Positions 28,599-40,119 are shown, numbered from the stretch's first letter. The stretch: 64,000 bases of DNA from Stutzerimonas stutzeri TS44 (GCA_000263395.1 AJXE01000004.1:142248-206247), one strand, 5' to 3'. The notes: generated from the sequence alone by a model not told the origin. Translations and numbers: made by a program.

Positions 28599-30083
28599 AT
28601 GTGGCGCGATACCAAGATTTTGTTGATAGACGATGATCGTGACCGTTGTCGTGACTTGACCGTGATCCTGAGCTTCCTCAGCGAGGATCATCTGGCGTGT
28701 TCCAGCCACGATTGGCGCGACGCCGTGGATGGGTTGGAGTCGCGGAGCGTCATTGGCGTCATGTTGGGCGAGGTGACCAGCAAGGGCGGTGCCGTCGAGC
28801 TGTTCAAGCAGATGAGTCAGTGGGACGAAAACGTACCGGTGATCCTGATCGGCGAGCCGGTGCCGACGGACTGGCCGGAAGAGCTGCGCCGCCGCGTGCT
28901 GACCAGCCTGGAGATGCCGCCCAGCTACAACAAGCTGCTCGATTCGCTGCACCGCGCGCAGATCTACCGGGAAATGTACGATCAGGCCAAGGGCCGTGGG
29001 CGCCAGCGCGAGCCTAATCTGTTCCGCAGTCTGGTCGGCACCAGCCGCGCGGTGCAGCATGTTCGCGAAATGATGCAGCAGGTCGCCGACACCGAGGCCA
29101 GCGTGCTGATACTCGGCGAATCCGGGACCGGCAAGGAAGTCGTCGCGCGCAACCTGCACTATCACTCCAAGCGTCGCCAGGCGCCGTTCGTGCCGGTGAA
29201 CTGCGGCGCGATTCCGGCGGAACTACTGGAAAGCGAGCTGTTCGGCCACGAGAAGGGCGCCTTCACCGGGGCGATCACCGCACGCGCCGGGCGTTTCGAG
29301 CTGGCCGAGGGTGGGACGCTGTTTCTCGACGAAATCGGCGACATGCCGCTGCCGATGCAGGTCAAGCTGCTGCGTGTCCTGCAGGAACGCACCTTCGAGC
29401 GCGTGGGCAGCAACCGCACGCAGGTCGCCGATGTGCGCATCATCGCCGCGACGCACAAGGATCTGGAGAAGATGATCGAGGCGGGCACCTTCCGCGAGGA
29501 TCTCTATTACCGCCTGAATGTCTTCCCGATCGAGATGGCGCCGTTGCGCGAGCGTGTCGAAGACATACCGCTGCTGATGAACGAACTGATCTCGCGGATG
29601 GAGCACGAGAAGCGCGGCTCGATTCGCTTCAACTCGGCGGCGATCATGTCGCTCTGCCGGCACGATTGGCCGGGCAACATTCGCGAGCTGGCCAATCTGG
29701 TCGAGCGGATGGCGATCATGCATCCCTATGGCGTAATCGGCGTAATGGAACTGCCGAAGAAATTCCGTCATGTCGATGACGACGACGAGCAATACGCCGT
29801 CAGCCTGCATGACGAACTGGAGGAACGCGCCGCGATCAGCGCGCCGATGGCGGTCCCCGAAGCGCATGCCATGCTGCCGATCGAGGGGCTGGACCTCAAG
29901 GAATACCTCGGCAATCTCGAACAGGGGCTGATCCAGCAGGCGCTGGAAGATGCCGGTGGCGTGGTCGCGCGGGCCGCGGAGCGGCTGCGCATCCGGCGCA
30001 CGACACTGGTGGAGAAAATGCGCAAGTACGGCATGAACCGCCGCGACGACGACAACGGCGAGCTGGCAGCAGCCGAAGACTGA
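28599..30083 (+). CDS. fleQ: Flagellar master regulator FleQ
   Basis: A 494-residue sigma-54 enhancer-binding protein and c-di-GMP receptor that activates early flagellar genes. It has an N-terminal degenerate receiver ([20 protein letters not shown]), a central AAA+ domain with Walker A GESGTGKE (Lys 179), the sigma-54 contact loop GAFTGA (residues 220-225) and a C-terminal Fis-type helix-turn-helix ([20 protein letters not shown]). The start MWRDTK matches known FleQ. FleN, encoded at 7782, is its antagonist. The sigma-54 promoters at 4210 and 30164 are likely targets. Confidence 0.95.
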   Translation: MWRDTKILLIDDDRDRCRDLTVILSFLSEDHLACSSHDWRDAVDGLESRSVIGVMLGEVTSKGGAVELFKQMSQWDENVPVILIGEPVPTDWPEELRRRVLTSLEMPPSYNKLLDSLHRAQIYREMYDQAKGRGRQREPNLFRSLVGTSRAVQHVREMMQQVADTEASVLILGESGTGKEVVARNLHYHSKRRQAPFVPVNCGAIPAELLESELFGHEKGAFTGAITARAGRFELAEGGTLFLDEIGDMPLPMQVKLLRVLQERTFERVGSNRTQVADVRIIAATHKDLEKMIEAGTFREDLYYRLNVFPIEMAPLRERVEDIPLLMNELISRMEHEKRGSIRFNSAAIMSLCRHDWPGNIRELANLVERMAIMHPYGVIGVMELPKKFRHVDDDDEQYAVSLHDELEERAAISAPMAVPEAHAMLPIEGLDLKEYLGNLEQGLIQQALEDAGGVVARAAERLRIRRTTLVEKMRKYGMNRRDDDNGELAAAED

Positions 30084-30163
30084 TTGTCTGGCGGGCGTGG
30101 CCGTATCGGTTGTGGCCGGTGCGGCTCGTCTAGGTCCATCCTTCTCCACGCTCAGCGTGCCGC

Positions 30164-30179
30164 GGGCACGAACCTTGCT
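30164..30179 (+). promoter_or_regulatory. Sigma-54 promoter of fleSR
   Basis: GGGCACGAACCTTGCT matches TGGCACGnnnnTTGCT in all but the first base, with GG (30165-30166) and GC (30177-30178) 12 bases apart. The predicted transcript start near 30190 leaves about 34 bases before the GTG start of fleS. FleQ-dependent fleSR transcription is established in P. aeruginosa. Confidence 0.85.
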
Positions 30180-30223
30180 CCCGTCCGTGACAGGTCTATT
30201 TTTTGACAGTCACGAGTGGAACA

Positions 30224-31395
30224 GTGAGCCCAGTCGCCAGCCCAGTCCCCGCCGAGCTTCCGTGCGCGCCGTCGCTCGAGGGGCTTGTCCATCTGCAAAA
30301 CCAGCTGGATGCCTCCCAGCAGCTGATGGCTGCGCGTGTGGCGGCTCTCGAAGGCCAGCTCGACGTCGCCAGCGCACAACGCCTGCGCGAGCTGGACGAG
30401 AAGGAGCGACTGGCCCAGCGGCTGCAAAGCCTGCTCGATCTGCTTCCCGGCGGCGTGGTGGTGCTCGATGGGCACGGCGTGGTGCGCGAGGCCAATCCGG
30501 TTGCCGTCGAGCTGCTGGGCGAGCCGCTGGAAAACCAGCTGTGGCGCAACGTCATTGCACGCTGCTTCGCCCCGCGTCGCGACGACGGCCATGAAATATC
30601 GCTCGCCAACGGGCGGCGGGTTGCGCTCGCCACACGCTCGCTGAGCGGCGAGCCGGGGCAACTGGTACTGCTCACCGACATGACCGAGACCCGCCGACTG
30701 CAGGATCAGCTGGCACGCCATCAGCGCCTGTCCTCGCTCGGGCGGATGGTCGCCTCGCTGGCGCATCAGATTCGCACGCCGCTGAGTTCTGCCTTGCTCT
30801 ACGCCAGCCACCTGGAAGAGGGTGGGCTGAGCACAGAGCAGCAGACGCGTTTCGCCGGACGCCTGAAGAGCCGGCTGCACGAACTGGAGCATCAGGTTCG
30901 CGACATGCTGGTGTTCGCCCGCGGTGATCTGCCTCTGCAGGACCGTATCACGCCTGCCGGGCTGTTCGACGCGCTGCGTGCGGCGGCCGAGCCGCGTTTG
31001 CAGAATATCCACCTGCGCTGGCAGTGCGATGCGCCGCAAGGGCTGCTGCTGTGCAACCGTGACACGCTGGTCGGCGCATTGCTCAATCTGCTCGAAAATG
31101 CCGTGCAGGCTACAGGCGCCGATGTGCGTCTGAAGATTCATCTCTATGCCCGCGGCGACCGGTTGCGTCTGTGCGTCAGCGACAACGGACCGGGCATCGA
31201 GCCGGCGCTGCTGGCGCGGCTGGGTGAACCCTTCCTCACCACCAAGGCGACCGGTACCGGCCTCGGGCTGGCGGTGGTCAAGGCGGTTGCGCGCGCCCAT
31301 CACGCAGAGCTGCAACTGCTTTCCCGACCCGGACGGGGCACCTGTGCGCGACTGGTGCTTCCCCTGGCTCTGCCGGGCCCGCAGGAGATGCCCGA

Positions 31396-31399
<4 letters not shown>
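30224..31399 (+). CDS. fleS: Flagellar sensor kinase FleS
   Basis: A soluble histidine kinase of 391 residues with no membrane segment. A coiled-coil N-terminus leads into a PAS domain (LLDLLPGGVVVLDGHGVVREANP), then HisKA (MVASLAHQIRTPLSSALL) and an ATPase domain (NLLENAVQA, DNGPGIEP, GTGLGLAVVKA). It phosphorylates FleR. The start is uncertain: GTG 30224 is preferred because GTGGA lies 5 bases before it and the promoter at 30164 leaves too little leader for TTG 30203. The stop overlaps the fleR ATG. Confidence 0.92.
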
Positions 31400-32772
<1,373 letters not shown>

Positions 32773-32834
32773 TCCGCTGCGCCTGTGAGGGGCTCTGCTA
32801 AGCTGCGGCCTTCATTTGAGAAGGAGGTTGGCGG

Positions 32835-33494
32835 ATGCACGAAGACTTCTGGCTGCAGCGCTGGGCGCGCGATGAAATCGGTTTTCACCTCGGCATGGCG
32901 CATCCAGGGATGCGCCGCCACTGGCCACGACTTGGACTCGCGCCGGGTGCGCAGGTGCTGGTGCCGCTGTGCGGCAAGAGCGTGGATCTCGCCTGGCTGG
33001 CCGAGCAAGGCTACCGGGTGCTGGGCGTGGAGCTGAGCGAGAAGGCGGTCGAGGCGTTCTTCGCCGAGCAGCAGCTCGAGGCCGAAGTCTCGCAGGTCGG
33101 GCCGTTCAAGGTGTTTCGCGCGGGGGCGCTGGAAATCCGCTGCGGCGATATTTTCGCGCTTGCGGCGCAGGATGTCGCTGATTGCCAGGCGCTGTACGAT
33201 CGTGCTGCGCTGATTGCCTTGCCACCGCCGATGCGCCAACGCTATGCGGCGCACCTTTCGGCAATCCTGCCGGATGCCTGCCAGCAGTTGCTGATCACCC
33301 TCGATTACGAGCAGTCGCAGATGGACGGACCGCCCTTCGCCGTCGATACCGCCGAGGTCACGGCGCTTTATGCGGCCGCCTGGGATGTCGAATTGCTCGA
33401 GTCCAAGGAAGTTCTGGAGCGCAATCCGCGTATGCGCGAGTGCGGATTGGGGCGCCTGGAGGAGCATTTCTATCATCTGCGGCGGCGGGCCTGA
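32835..33494 (+). CDS. tpm: Thiopurine S-methyltransferase
   Basis: A 219-residue SAM-dependent methyltransferase of the TPMT family. Bacterial members methylate thiopurines, and in some strains tellurite and selenite. The N-terminus [20 protein letters not shown], the SAM site [19 protein letters not shown] and [17 protein letters not shown] are characteristic. GAAGGAGG lies about 9 bases before the ATG. It stands between fleR and a convergent DUF2959 gene and is apparently a single-gene unit. Confidence 0.94.
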   Translation: MHEDFWLQRWARDEIGFHLGMAHPGMRRHWPRLGLAPGAQVLVPLCGKSVDLAWLAEQGYRVLGVELSEKAVEAFFAEQQLEAEVSQVGPFKVFRAGALEIRCGDIFALAAQDVADCQALYDRAALIALPPPMRQRYAAHLSAILPDACQQLLITLDYEQSQMDGPPFAVDTAEVTALYAAAWDVELLESKEVLERNPRMRECGLGRLEEHFYHLRRRA

Positions 33495-33542
33495 GCCATC
33501 CCCGGGCCGCTCTCGTACCGCCGCAGGACGCAGGCGGGGCGT

Positions 33543-34187
33543 TCAGCCTCCCGCCTGCAGGTGGCGGATGAAGCTGTCCGCCTCGTCGATGGCGCGCTGC
33601 ATGTCCGCCATCAGCTGGTCGACGTTGCCCTGCAGCGTCCGGTATTCACCCTGCAATGCGCCGATGGCGCGGGCGTTGAGGTTGTGCTTGAGAAACAACA
33701 CCTGGTCGTGCAGCACGCTGAGTACCGGCGCAATGCGCTTCTCGGCAGCCTTCATGCGCTGCAGCAATGTGCGGTATTCGCTGCGCGTACGGCTCAGTTC
33801 GCGCGCGCTGGCGCTCTTCAGGCTGGCGTTGCTGTACTGCTGTAATTCATCTTCCCATTCGTCGAACAGTGCCTCGGCGACATCTTCGACGGCCTCGATG
33901 CGCGCGTGCACGTCGTTGGCCGCGGCGACGCTGGCCTCGTATTCCTGGTTCAGCGCGTCGTAGCGCTGCTCCAGATCGCCGCCGTCGACCTTGACGACGC
34001 TGCGGTAGCGCTCCAGCGCATCCTTGAATTGCTGCTTGGCATCCTGCTGCGAGTCGCGGGCGTCCTCGACGCGATCGACCAGGATGTCGCGTTTATGGAT
34101 GCCGGCCTTTTCCATCGCGGAGTAATAGGCGCTCTGGCAGCCACTGAGCGTGAGCATGACGCAGCAGGCGAGGAGGAGTTGGCGCAT
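33543..34187 (-). CDS. DUF2959 coiled-coil lipoprotein
   Basis: A 214-residue protein with a lipoprotein signal (LSGC, Cys 17) and an almost entirely helical, coiled-coil mature part (DRVEDARDSQQDAKQQFKDAL and similar heptads). The pattern MEKAGIHKRDILVDRVEDAR after the signal is typical of DUF2959. Function is unknown to me; the sequence suggests an envelope-tethered rod. It lies downstream of htpX, separated by that gene's terminator. Confidence 0.8.
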   Translation of the reverse strand: MRQLLLACCVMLTLSGCQSAYYSAMEKAGIHKRDILVDRVEDARDSQQDAKQQFKDALERYRSVVKVDGGDLEQRYDALNQEYEASVAAANDVHARIEAVEDVAEALFDEWEDELQQYSNASLKSASARELSRTRSEYRTLLQRMKAAEKRIAPVLSVLHDQVLFLKHNLNARAIGALQGEYRTLQGNVDQLMADMQRAIDEADSFIRHLQAGG

Positions 34188-34223
34188 GGTGGTTCCTTGT
34201 GCGCGGGAAGGGGAAGAATAGAC

Positions 34224-34250
34224 AAACGAAAAGGGCGACTTGCGTCGCCC
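34224..34250 (-). terminator. Intrinsic terminator of htpX
   Basis: On the minus strand GGGCGAC-GCAA-GTCGCCC is followed by TTTTCGTTT, 19 bases after the htpX stop. Seven-base stem, tetraloop and U-rich tail make a strong intrinsic terminator. Confidence 0.85.
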
Positions 34251-34268
34251 TGGTGCATCCGAACGAAC

Positions 34269-35141
34269 TCAGCCGCGCTGACGCAGTGCTTCGATGCGGT
34301 CGTCCAACGACGGGTGGGTCATGAACAGGCCGGCCATGCCGTGCTTGAGTGCACCGTTGATGCCGAACGCCTTGAGGGTGTCGGGCATCTGCACCGGTAC
34401 GCCTTGTTCGGCCTGCAGTCGGCGCAGCGCACCGATCATGGCCTGGGTGCCGGCGAGTTGCGCACCGGCTTCGTCGGCGCGGTATTCGCGTTTGCGCGAG
34501 AACCACATGACGATGATGCTGGCCAGCAGGCCCAGTACCAGTTCAGCGAAGATGGTCGCGACGAAGTAGCCGATGCCCTGGCCTTCCTCGTTCTTGAGGA
34601 TGGCCTTGTCGACGAAGTTGCCGAAGATGCGCGCGAAGAACATCACGAAGGTGTTCACCACGCCCTGGACCAGCGCTAGCGTGACCATGTCGCCGTTGGC
34701 CACGTGACCGATCTCATGGGCCAGTACGGCCTTGACTTCGTCCGGCGAGAAACGCTCCAGCAAGCCCTGGCTGACGGCAACCAGCGCATCGTTCTTGTTC
34801 CAGCCGGTGGCGAAGGCGTTGGCCTCGTAGGCGGGGAAGATGCCGACTTCCGGCATCTTGATGCCGGCTTCGCGCGACAGTTGTTCGACGGTCTGCAGCA
34901 ACCACTGCTCATGACGCGTGCGAGGCTGGCTGATGATCTCGGTGCGGGTGCTCATCTTCGCCATCCACTTGGAGATGAACAGCGAAACCAGCGAGCCGGC
35001 GAAGCCGAAGACCGCGCAGAAGGCCAGCAGGCTGCCATAGTTCTGGCCGGTGTAGCGGTCGACCCCGAGTACCTTGAGCGTGATGCTGGCGATCAGCAGT
35101 ACCGCGAGGTTGGTGGCCACGAACAGAAAAATGCGCATCAT
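34269..35141 (-). CDS. htpX: Membrane zinc protease HtpX
   Basis: A 290-residue M48 metalloprotease that helps degrade misfolded inner-membrane proteins. Two N-terminal membrane segments (about residues 5-25 and 37-57) precede the zinc motif HEIGH (His 142, Glu 143, His 146), and two more hydrophobic stretches follow (about 155-215). The third ligand Glu lies in [13 protein letters not shown]. Length and layout are typical. A terminator lies right after it. Confidence 0.96.
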   Translation of the reverse strand: MMRIFLFVATNLAVLLIASITLKVLGVDRYTGQNYGSLLAFCAVFGFAGSLVSLFISKWMAKMSTRTEIISQPRTRHEQWLLQTVEQLSREAGIKMPEVGIFPAYEANAFATGWNKNDALVAVSQGLLERFSPDEVKAVLAHEIGHVANGDMVTLALVQGVVNTFVMFFARIFGNFVDKAILKNEEGQGIGYFVATIFAELVLGLLASIIVMWFSRKREYRADEAGAQLAGTQAMIGALRRLQAEQGVPVQMPDTLKAFGINGALKHGMAGLFMTHPSLDDRIEALRQRG

Positions 35142-35228
35142 GGTTGCGACAGACTCCGGGAGTACGAGAAAGAACGTAGGCTATATAAGGTGCGCCCCCG
35201 GCCTATTCAACCGGGCGACTATTTCAAG

Positions 35229-35684
35229 CTATGTCGTGTCGTGTCGTGCTGGCAGCGGGCCGCTTTCGAAGAGCAGTCGGGCCAATCGGGCGAGACGCTC
35301 GCTGTTTCCGCTTTTCAGCGCTTCGCGCAGCTGGTGGGCGAGGCTGGCATGAACGCGTTGCACGCTCACAGGCAGGGTTTCCGTGGCCGCGGGCAGCTCG
35401 GGAGCGCTGCGAGTCAGGCGCAGGAACGCCTTTTCGGTGAGTACGGCCTGATCCAGCGCCTGATACTGAATGGTGCTGTCGAAGCGCAGGTAGCCTTCCT
35501 CGGCCAGCCATAGCAGCGCGCCGAGGCAGCCCTGGTGGCGCTTGCTTGGCAGGCCGAACTCATCCGGCTCCTCATGGCCGATCAGGTCCTCGACGTACAG
35601 CGCGACCTTGCGCGGAAAGGCCTGGTAGAGCATCAGCAGGCCTGCCGCGGTGTCCCGGTAGAAATCGTCGATGTGCAGGTCCAT
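35229..35684 (-). CDS. Conserved hypothetical protein downstream of alaA
   Basis: A 151-residue soluble protein (starts MDLHIDDFYRDTAAGLLMLY) with no signal peptide or obvious catalytic motif. The central part (SKRHQGCLGALLWLAEEGYLRFD) looks like a winged-helix or small alpha/beta fold, and the C-terminus is helical. It follows alaA by four bases on the same strand, so the two are probably cotranscribed. I do not recognise the family. Confidence 0.75.
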   Translation of the reverse strand: MDLHIDDFYRDTAAGLLMLYQAFPRKVALYVEDLIGHEEPDEFGLPSKRHQGCLGALLWLAEEGYLRFDSTIQYQALDQAVLTEKAFLRLTRSAPELPAATETLPVSVQRVHASLAHQLREALKSGNSERLARLARLLFESGPLPARHDTT

Positions 35685-35688
35685 GCCG

Positions 35689-36900
35689 TTACTGGCGATA
35701 GGTCTTGAGGAAGTTGCCGATGCGGCCGATCGCCTGCTCCAGGTCGTCGACGCGCGGCAGGGTGACCACGCGGAAATGATCCGGCCACGGCCAGTTGAAC
35801 GCCGTGCCCTGGACGATCAGCAGCTTCTCGGCCAGCAGCAGATCGAGCACGAACTTCTCGTCGTTGTGGATCGGGCAGACCTTCGGGTCGATCCGCGGGA
35901 AGGCGTAGAGCGCGCCCATCGGCTTGACGCAGCTGATGCCCGGAATGTCGTTGAGTAGTTCCCAGCTGCGGTTGCGCTGCTCGAGCAGGCGGCCCGGCGG
36001 CAGTACCAGGTCGTTGATGCTCTGGTAGCCGCCCAGCGCGGTCTGGATCGCATGCTGGGCCGGCACGTTGGCGCACAGGCGCATGTTGGCGAGGATATCC
36101 AGGCCTTCGATGTAACTCTGCGCCTTGTGCTTGGGACCGGAAATCGCCACCCATCCCGAGCGAAAGCCGGCGACCCGGTAGGATTTGGACAGGCCGTTGA
36201 AAGTCAGGCAGAGCACGTCCGGCGCCAGCGAGGCGGTGGAGATGTGCACGGCGTCGTCGTAGAGAATCTTGTCGTAGATCTCGTCGGAGAACAGCACCAG
36301 CTTGTACTGGCGTGCCAGTTCGACCATGCCTTCCAGCACTTCCTTCGGATAGACCGCGCCGGTGGGGTTGTTCGGGTTGATCAGCACCAGCGCCTTGGTG
36401 TTCGGCGTAATCTTGGCCTTGATGTCGGCCAGGTCCGGCCACCAGTTGGCCTGCTCATCGCACAGGTAATGCACCGGCTTGCCACCGGCCAGGCTGACGG
36501 CAGCGGTCCACAGCGGATAGTCCGGGGCCGGGATCAGCACCTCGTCGCCGTTGTTCAGCAGAGCCTGCATGGACATGACGATCAGTTCGGACACGCCGTT
36601 GCCGAGATAGATGTCCTCGATGCCGACGCCTTCGACCTGCTTCTGCTGGTAGTACTGCATGATCGCCTTGCGGGCGCTGAACAGACCTTTGGAGTCGCTG
36701 TAGCCCTGGGCGGTGGGCAGGTTGCGGATCACGTCCTGGAGAATTTCCTCCGGGGCCTCGAAACCGAACGGCGCCGGGTTGCCGATGTTCAGCTTGAGGA
36801 TGCGATGGCCTTCCTCTTCCAAGCGTTTGGCGTGCCGTAGCACCGGCCCGCGAATGTCGTAGCAGACATTGGCGAGCTTGTTCGATTTGCTGACCTGCAT
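35689..36900 (-). CDS. alaA: Alanine/valine-type aminotransferase AlaA
   Basis: A 403-residue fold-type I PLP aminotransferase that makes alanine from pyruvate and glutamate. The PLP lysine is Lys 239 in NGLSKSYRVAG, with LINPNNPTGAVY (the Asn that holds PLP) and the Arg motif near the end in HFRVVTLP. The start at MQVSKSNKLANVCYDIRGP matches the family; the frame stays open upstream but without support. Divergent from msrB. Confidence 0.93.
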   Translation of the reverse strand: MQVSKSNKLANVCYDIRGPVLRHAKRLEEEGHRILKLNIGNPAPFGFEAPEEILQDVIRNLPTAQGYSDSKGLFSARKAIMQYYQQKQVEGVGIEDIYLGNGVSELIVMSMQALLNNGDEVLIPAPDYPLWTAAVSLAGGKPVHYLCDEQANWWPDLADIKAKITPNTKALVLINPNNPTGAVYPKEVLEGMVELARQYKLVLFSDEIYDKILYDDAVHISTASLAPDVLCLTFNGLSKSYRVAGFRSGWVAISGPKHKAQSYIEGLDILANMRLCANVPAQHAIQTALGGYQSINDLVLPPGRLLEQRNRSWELLNDIPGISCVKPMGALYAFPRIDPKVCPIHNDEKFVLDLLLAEKLLIVQGTAFNWPWPDHFRVVTLPRVDDLEQAIGRIGNFLKTYRQ

Positions 36901-37034
36901 GATCCTGAGTGTCCCGAAGTGAAAACGCGCCAGCTCCGGAGTGGCTGGCCGCGCTTGGCATGAACCCGGGCGCCTTGGCAGTCGGAAACCCCGCTGCCAG
37001 ACTAGGCGTCGAAGAGCCAAGCATGATACGTGCG

Positions 37035-37071
37035 GCCCGATCACCGGAAAAGGTACAGATCGGGCTTTTTT
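37035..37071 (+). terminator. Intrinsic terminator-like hairpin just before msrB
   Basis: GCCCGATC (37035-37042) pairs perfectly with GATCGGGC (37058-37065) and is followed directly by six Ts. It sits 20 bases before the msrB ATG on the same strand. It must end a transcript starting in the 134-base alaA-msrB gap, so it is either an attenuator of msrB or the end of a small RNA. Confidence 0.8.
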
Positions 37072-37090
37072 AAGCTGTGGAGGTGTACCG

Positions 37091-37489
37091 ATGGACAAGC
37101 TGGAAAAGCCGCTCGAAGTCTGGCGCGAAGAGCTCTCCGACGAGCAGTTCCAGATCTGCCGCCTCGGTGCCACCGAGCGCCCGTTCAGCGGCCAGTACAA
37201 CGACAGCAAGACCCCCGGGATCTACCGTTGCGTCTGTTGCGGCGAGCCGTTGTTCGATTCGGCGGCCAAGTTCGATTCCGGCTGCGGTTGGCCCAGTTAC
37301 TTCCAGCCGGTCAGCGCCACGGCGATCGCCAGCCTGGATGATTTCAGCCACGGCATGCATCGCATCGAGGTGCGTTGCGCGCGCTGCGACGCACACCTCG
37401 GGCACGTGTTTCCCGATGGACCGCGGCCGACCGGACTGCGTTATTGCATCAATTCCGCGTCCCTCCGGCTGGAGCCGCGCGAGGCCTGA
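37091..37489 (+). CDS. msrB: Peptide methionine-R-sulfoxide reductase MsrB
   Basis: A 132-residue repair enzyme reducing methionine-R-sulfoxide in proteins. It has zinc-binding pairs Cys 47/Cys 50 and Cys 96/Cys 99 and the catalytic Cys 119 in [17 protein letters not shown] and [10 protein letters not shown] are family blocks. GGAGG lies 6 bases before the ATG at 37091; the longer in-frame extension crosses the terminator and is not real. The hairpin immediately upstream suggests leader-based control. Confidence 0.95.
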   Translation: MDKLEKPLEVWREELSDEQFQICRLGATERPFSGQYNDSKTPGIYRCVCCGEPLFDSAAKFDSGCGWPSYFQPVSATAIASLDDFSHGMHRIEVRCARCDAHLGHVFPDGPRPTGLRYCINSASLRLEPREA

Positions 37490-37522
37490 GGCTTGCCGGC
37501 ATGACCCGTGCCGGCACTCGAT

Positions 37523-37553
37523 GACGGCACCGCCACGGGCCGACGGTGCCGTC
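37523..37553 (+). terminator. Possible terminator after msrB
   Basis: A ten-base perfect stem (GACGGCACCG/CGGTGCCGTC, 11-base loop) lies 34 bases after the msrB stop. The nearest T-run starts about 11 bases further on, so it is not a classic intrinsic terminator. Confidence 0.4.
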
Positions 37554-37597
37554 GCGCCTGTCGCTTTTTTCTATGAACTGCCATCTGGAGTCGTTCG

Positions 37598-38488
37598 ATG
37601 GATGTCGAGCTGAAAGCCTTTCTGCGGCGCGCCGAAGCGGTGCTGAGTCGGGTCGAGCCGCTGCTGCCGGCAGCGCATGAGCCCATCGACTGGAGTGTGA
37701 CCATTGCCGCACGCTGGCAGCGCGATACGCGCGGGGGCTGGTTGGCGCCCTTGAGCGTGAATCTCGATCTGTCGCTGGACGACCTGATCGGCATCGATCG
37801 CCAGCGCGATCTGCTGGCGGCCAACACCCGCCAGTTCGTTGCCGGCTTGCCGGCCAACCATGCGCTGCTCTGGGGCGCGCGCGGCACCGGCAAGTCGTCG
37901 CTGATCCGCGCGCTGCTGGCTGAATATGCCGCGGTCGGGTTGCGCCTGATCGAGATCGAGCGCGACCACCTGGCCGATCTGCCGCGCCTGGTGGAGGCGC
38001 TTGCCGGCGAGCGGCGGGCGTTCGTGGTGTTCTGCGACGATCTTTCCTTCGAGGCCGGCGAGGGGGACTACCGGGTGCTCAAGAGTGTGCTCGACGGCTC
38101 GCTGGAGCGGGCGCCGGAGAACGTGCTGCTGTACGCCACCTCCAACCGCCGCCATCTGGTGCCGGAACAGCAGAGCGATAACGAGCACTGGCAGATGGTC
38201 GATGGCGAGTTGCATCCCAACGAGGCGGTGGAGGACAAGATCGCCTTGTCCGACCGGTTCGGCCTGTGGCTGTCGTTCTACCCGTTCAGCCAGGAGCACT
38301 ACCTGAGCGTGGTGCGCCACTGGATCGGCTCGCTAGCCCGCGAGGCAAGGCTGGAGTGGGGCTGGGACGAGGCGCTGGAGAAGGATGCGATTCGCTGGGC
38401 GTCCGGGCGCGGCAACCGCAACGGGCGCTGTGCCTATCAATATGCGCGCCAGTGGGTCGGCCGGCGGCTGCTCGAACCGTGTGATTGA
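37598..38488 (+). CDS. DUF815-family AAA ATPase
   Basis: A 296-residue AAA-type ATPase. Walker A is LLWGARGTGKSSLIRALL, Walker B is FVVFCDDLSFE, and sensor-like ATSNRRHLVPE follows. The N-terminal 75 residues are helical. This matches the DUF815 family of predicted AAA+ ATPases, widespread but without an assigned pathway that I know of. It stands alone between msrB and a convergent glutathione transferase gene. Confidence 0.85.
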   Translation: MDVELKAFLRRAEAVLSRVEPLLPAAHEPIDWSVTIAARWQRDTRGGWLAPLSVNLDLSLDDLIGIDRQRDLLAANTRQFVAGLPANHALLWGARGTGKSSLIRALLAEYAAVGLRLIEIERDHLADLPRLVEALAGERRAFVVFCDDLSFEAGEGDYRVLKSVLDGSLERAPENVLLYATSNRRHLVPEQQSDNEHWQMVDGELHPNEAVEDKIALSDRFGLWLSFYPFSQEHYLSVVRHWIGSLAREARLEWGWDEALEKDAIRWASGRGNRNGRCAYQYARQWVGRRLLEPCD

Positions 38489-38542
38489 AGGGGTCGCAGC
38501 GCCTCGTTGCGGACGCTGCGTCATGGCCGATGGCGGCTGGCT

Positions 38543-39220
38543 TCAGTGTGCCGCCGCCCTGGCCATTTCCTTGAGCTTGTCGTTCATCCGCTGCTCGCCG
38601 GGCAGCAGGCTGGCGAGCGAAGGCAGGGCGATCATGCGGGCGTAATGAGCGCCTAGTGCGGGCCAGCGCCCGGCGTCCAGTGGCTCCTCGCCGTGGGCCA
38701 TGTTGATCAACTGGCTGGTAACGGCGATATCGGCCAGCGACAGGCGGGTGCCAACGAAATACTCATTCCGTCCCAGCTGCTGCTCGAGGTAATCGAGGTG
38801 TGGTGGCAGCTTCTCGCGCAGCGCTGTCTGTACGGCTTGCTCGTCGCAGGCTTGCCCCGAGCTCGGTTTGAGGATGCGGTTGGCGAAGACGCAGAAGGTT
38901 GTCAGCGGCGCGAGTTCATAGTCGGCGTACTTCTCCAGCCAGCGAATCCTCGCTCGACTTGCCGCATCATCGCCGTACAGGCGGTGCGTCCCGGCATAGG
39001 TGTCTTCGAGGTACTGGCAGATCACGCTCGAGTCGGCGAGCGTGAGATCGCCGTCGCGCAGCGCCGGGATGCGGCCGAGGGGATTGAGTTGCAGGTACCA
39101 GTCCGGCGGACTGAACGGCATCACCTTTTCCAGCTGGTAGTCGAGGTCCTTTTCCAACAGGCAGAGCCTGACCTTGCGTACGAAAGGCGAAAGCGGAACG
39201 CCGTAAACCGTCAGTGTCAT
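38543..39220 (-). CDS. Glutathione S-transferase family protein
   Basis: A 225-residue protein with an N-terminal thioredoxin-like GST domain (MTLTVYGVPLSPFVRKVRLCL, RIPALRDGDLTLADSSVICQYLE) and a helical C-terminal domain (EYFVGTRLSLADIAVTSQLIN). The SxxVRK pattern suggests a Ser- or Tyr-type bacterial GST rather than a Cys-type one. The substrate cannot be told from the sequence. It starts 19 bases downstream of the next minus-strand gene. Confidence 0.88.
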   Translation of the reverse strand: MTLTVYGVPLSPFVRKVRLCLLEKDLDYQLEKVMPFSPPDWYLQLNPLGRIPALRDGDLTLADSSVICQYLEDTYAGTHRLYGDDAASRARIRWLEKYADYELAPLTTFCVFANRILKPSSGQACDEQAVQTALREKLPPHLDYLEQQLGRNEYFVGTRLSLADIAVTSQLINMAHGEEPLDAGRWPALGAHYARMIALPSLASLLPGEQRMNDKLKEMARAAAH

Positions 39221-39239
39221 TGCTGTTCTCTCCGCGGGG

Positions 39240-40004
39240 TTAGTAGACGTTGTTCTTCTTCCACAGATCCTCGTCGTCGAACGCCTTCATGCCTTCGGCC
39301 AGTTCGCTCGGCTCATCCGTGGCGGGGCGTGCCTGGTTCGCTACCAGCGTATTGGCGTGATCGAGAAGGGTCTGCAGTTGCTTGAGTTGCGCCGAATACT
39401 CGGTTGCGGACGGCTGTTTGCGGATGTGCTGGATGGCGCGCTCGAAAGCCAGGCGTGCGCGTTGTGGCAGGTTCTGTTGCAGCGCCTGACGACCGAGGCC
39501 GGCGAAGTATTCGATGTGCAGCACGGCGAGCAGGTGCTGGATTTCGTGAACCCAGCGGCGGCCTTCCTCCTGGCTGAGCTGCTGCTCCTTGGTTGCCCGG
39601 ACGATCTGCGCATGCAGGTCTTCGAGCATGAAGCGCACCTCCTTGGCCTGGGCTTCGCTGGCGATCTGTCGTGGCGGATTGCGAACCGGGATCGCCTCGC
39701 CTTCGGCGATCTCGGCGCGCAGGCTCTGGATTCGGCTGGTCAGCTGAGCGTTGCCGCGTTCGAGCGGCAGCAGCCGTTCGCTGAGATTCAGTTCGAGGCG
39801 GGCGAGTACCTGCTTCAGTGCCGGCGTCATCATCTGCCCGGGCAGCGCTTCGCTCAGATTGCCGCAGCGGCGCCGGCGATCATTGAGGTCCGCGCGCAAC
39901 CTGGCTTTCTCCAGGTTCTTGCGTTCGACGAGTTGGTTGATGTAGCCGATAGCAACCAGCAGAACCACGCCGGCAACGACCAGACCGGTGATCATTAAAG
40001 GAGA
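39240..40004 (-). CDS. Membrane-anchored coiled-coil protein of unknown function
   Basis: A 254-residue protein with one N-terminal membrane segment (about residues 4-22) and a long helical cytoplasmic part rich in Arg, Gln, Leu and Glu (RADLNDRRRRCGNLSEALPG, then several coiled-coil helices). The GTG at 40004 has CGGAG 8 bases upstream; ATG 39995 is an alternative, and longer extensions overlap low-support sequence. Family not recognised beyond a conserved pseudomonad-type protein. It is probably in one transcript with the downstream GST gene. Confidence 0.72.
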   Translation of the reverse strand, partial: SPLMITGLVVAGVVLLVAIGYINQLVERKNLEKARLRADLNDRRRRCGNLSEALPGQMMTPALKQVLARLELNLSERLLPLERGNAQLTSRIQSLRAEIAEGEAIPVRNPPRQIASEAQAKEVRFMLEDLHAQIVRATKEQQLSQEEGRRWVHEIQHLLAVLHIEYFAGLGRQALQQNLPQRARLAFERAIQHIRKQPSATEYSAQLKQLQTLLDHANTLVANQARPATDEPSELAEGMKAFDDEDLWKKNNVY

Positions 40005-40119
40005 CACATCAGGCACTCCGTGCGGCTGAGTTTGCGCCTGAGTGTAGTGGCTTGGAGAGGCAGGCTGATAGGGTCGGCGGCGACACATGCAGGATGTGAA
40101 ATTTTTTTGTTTTGCAGGG

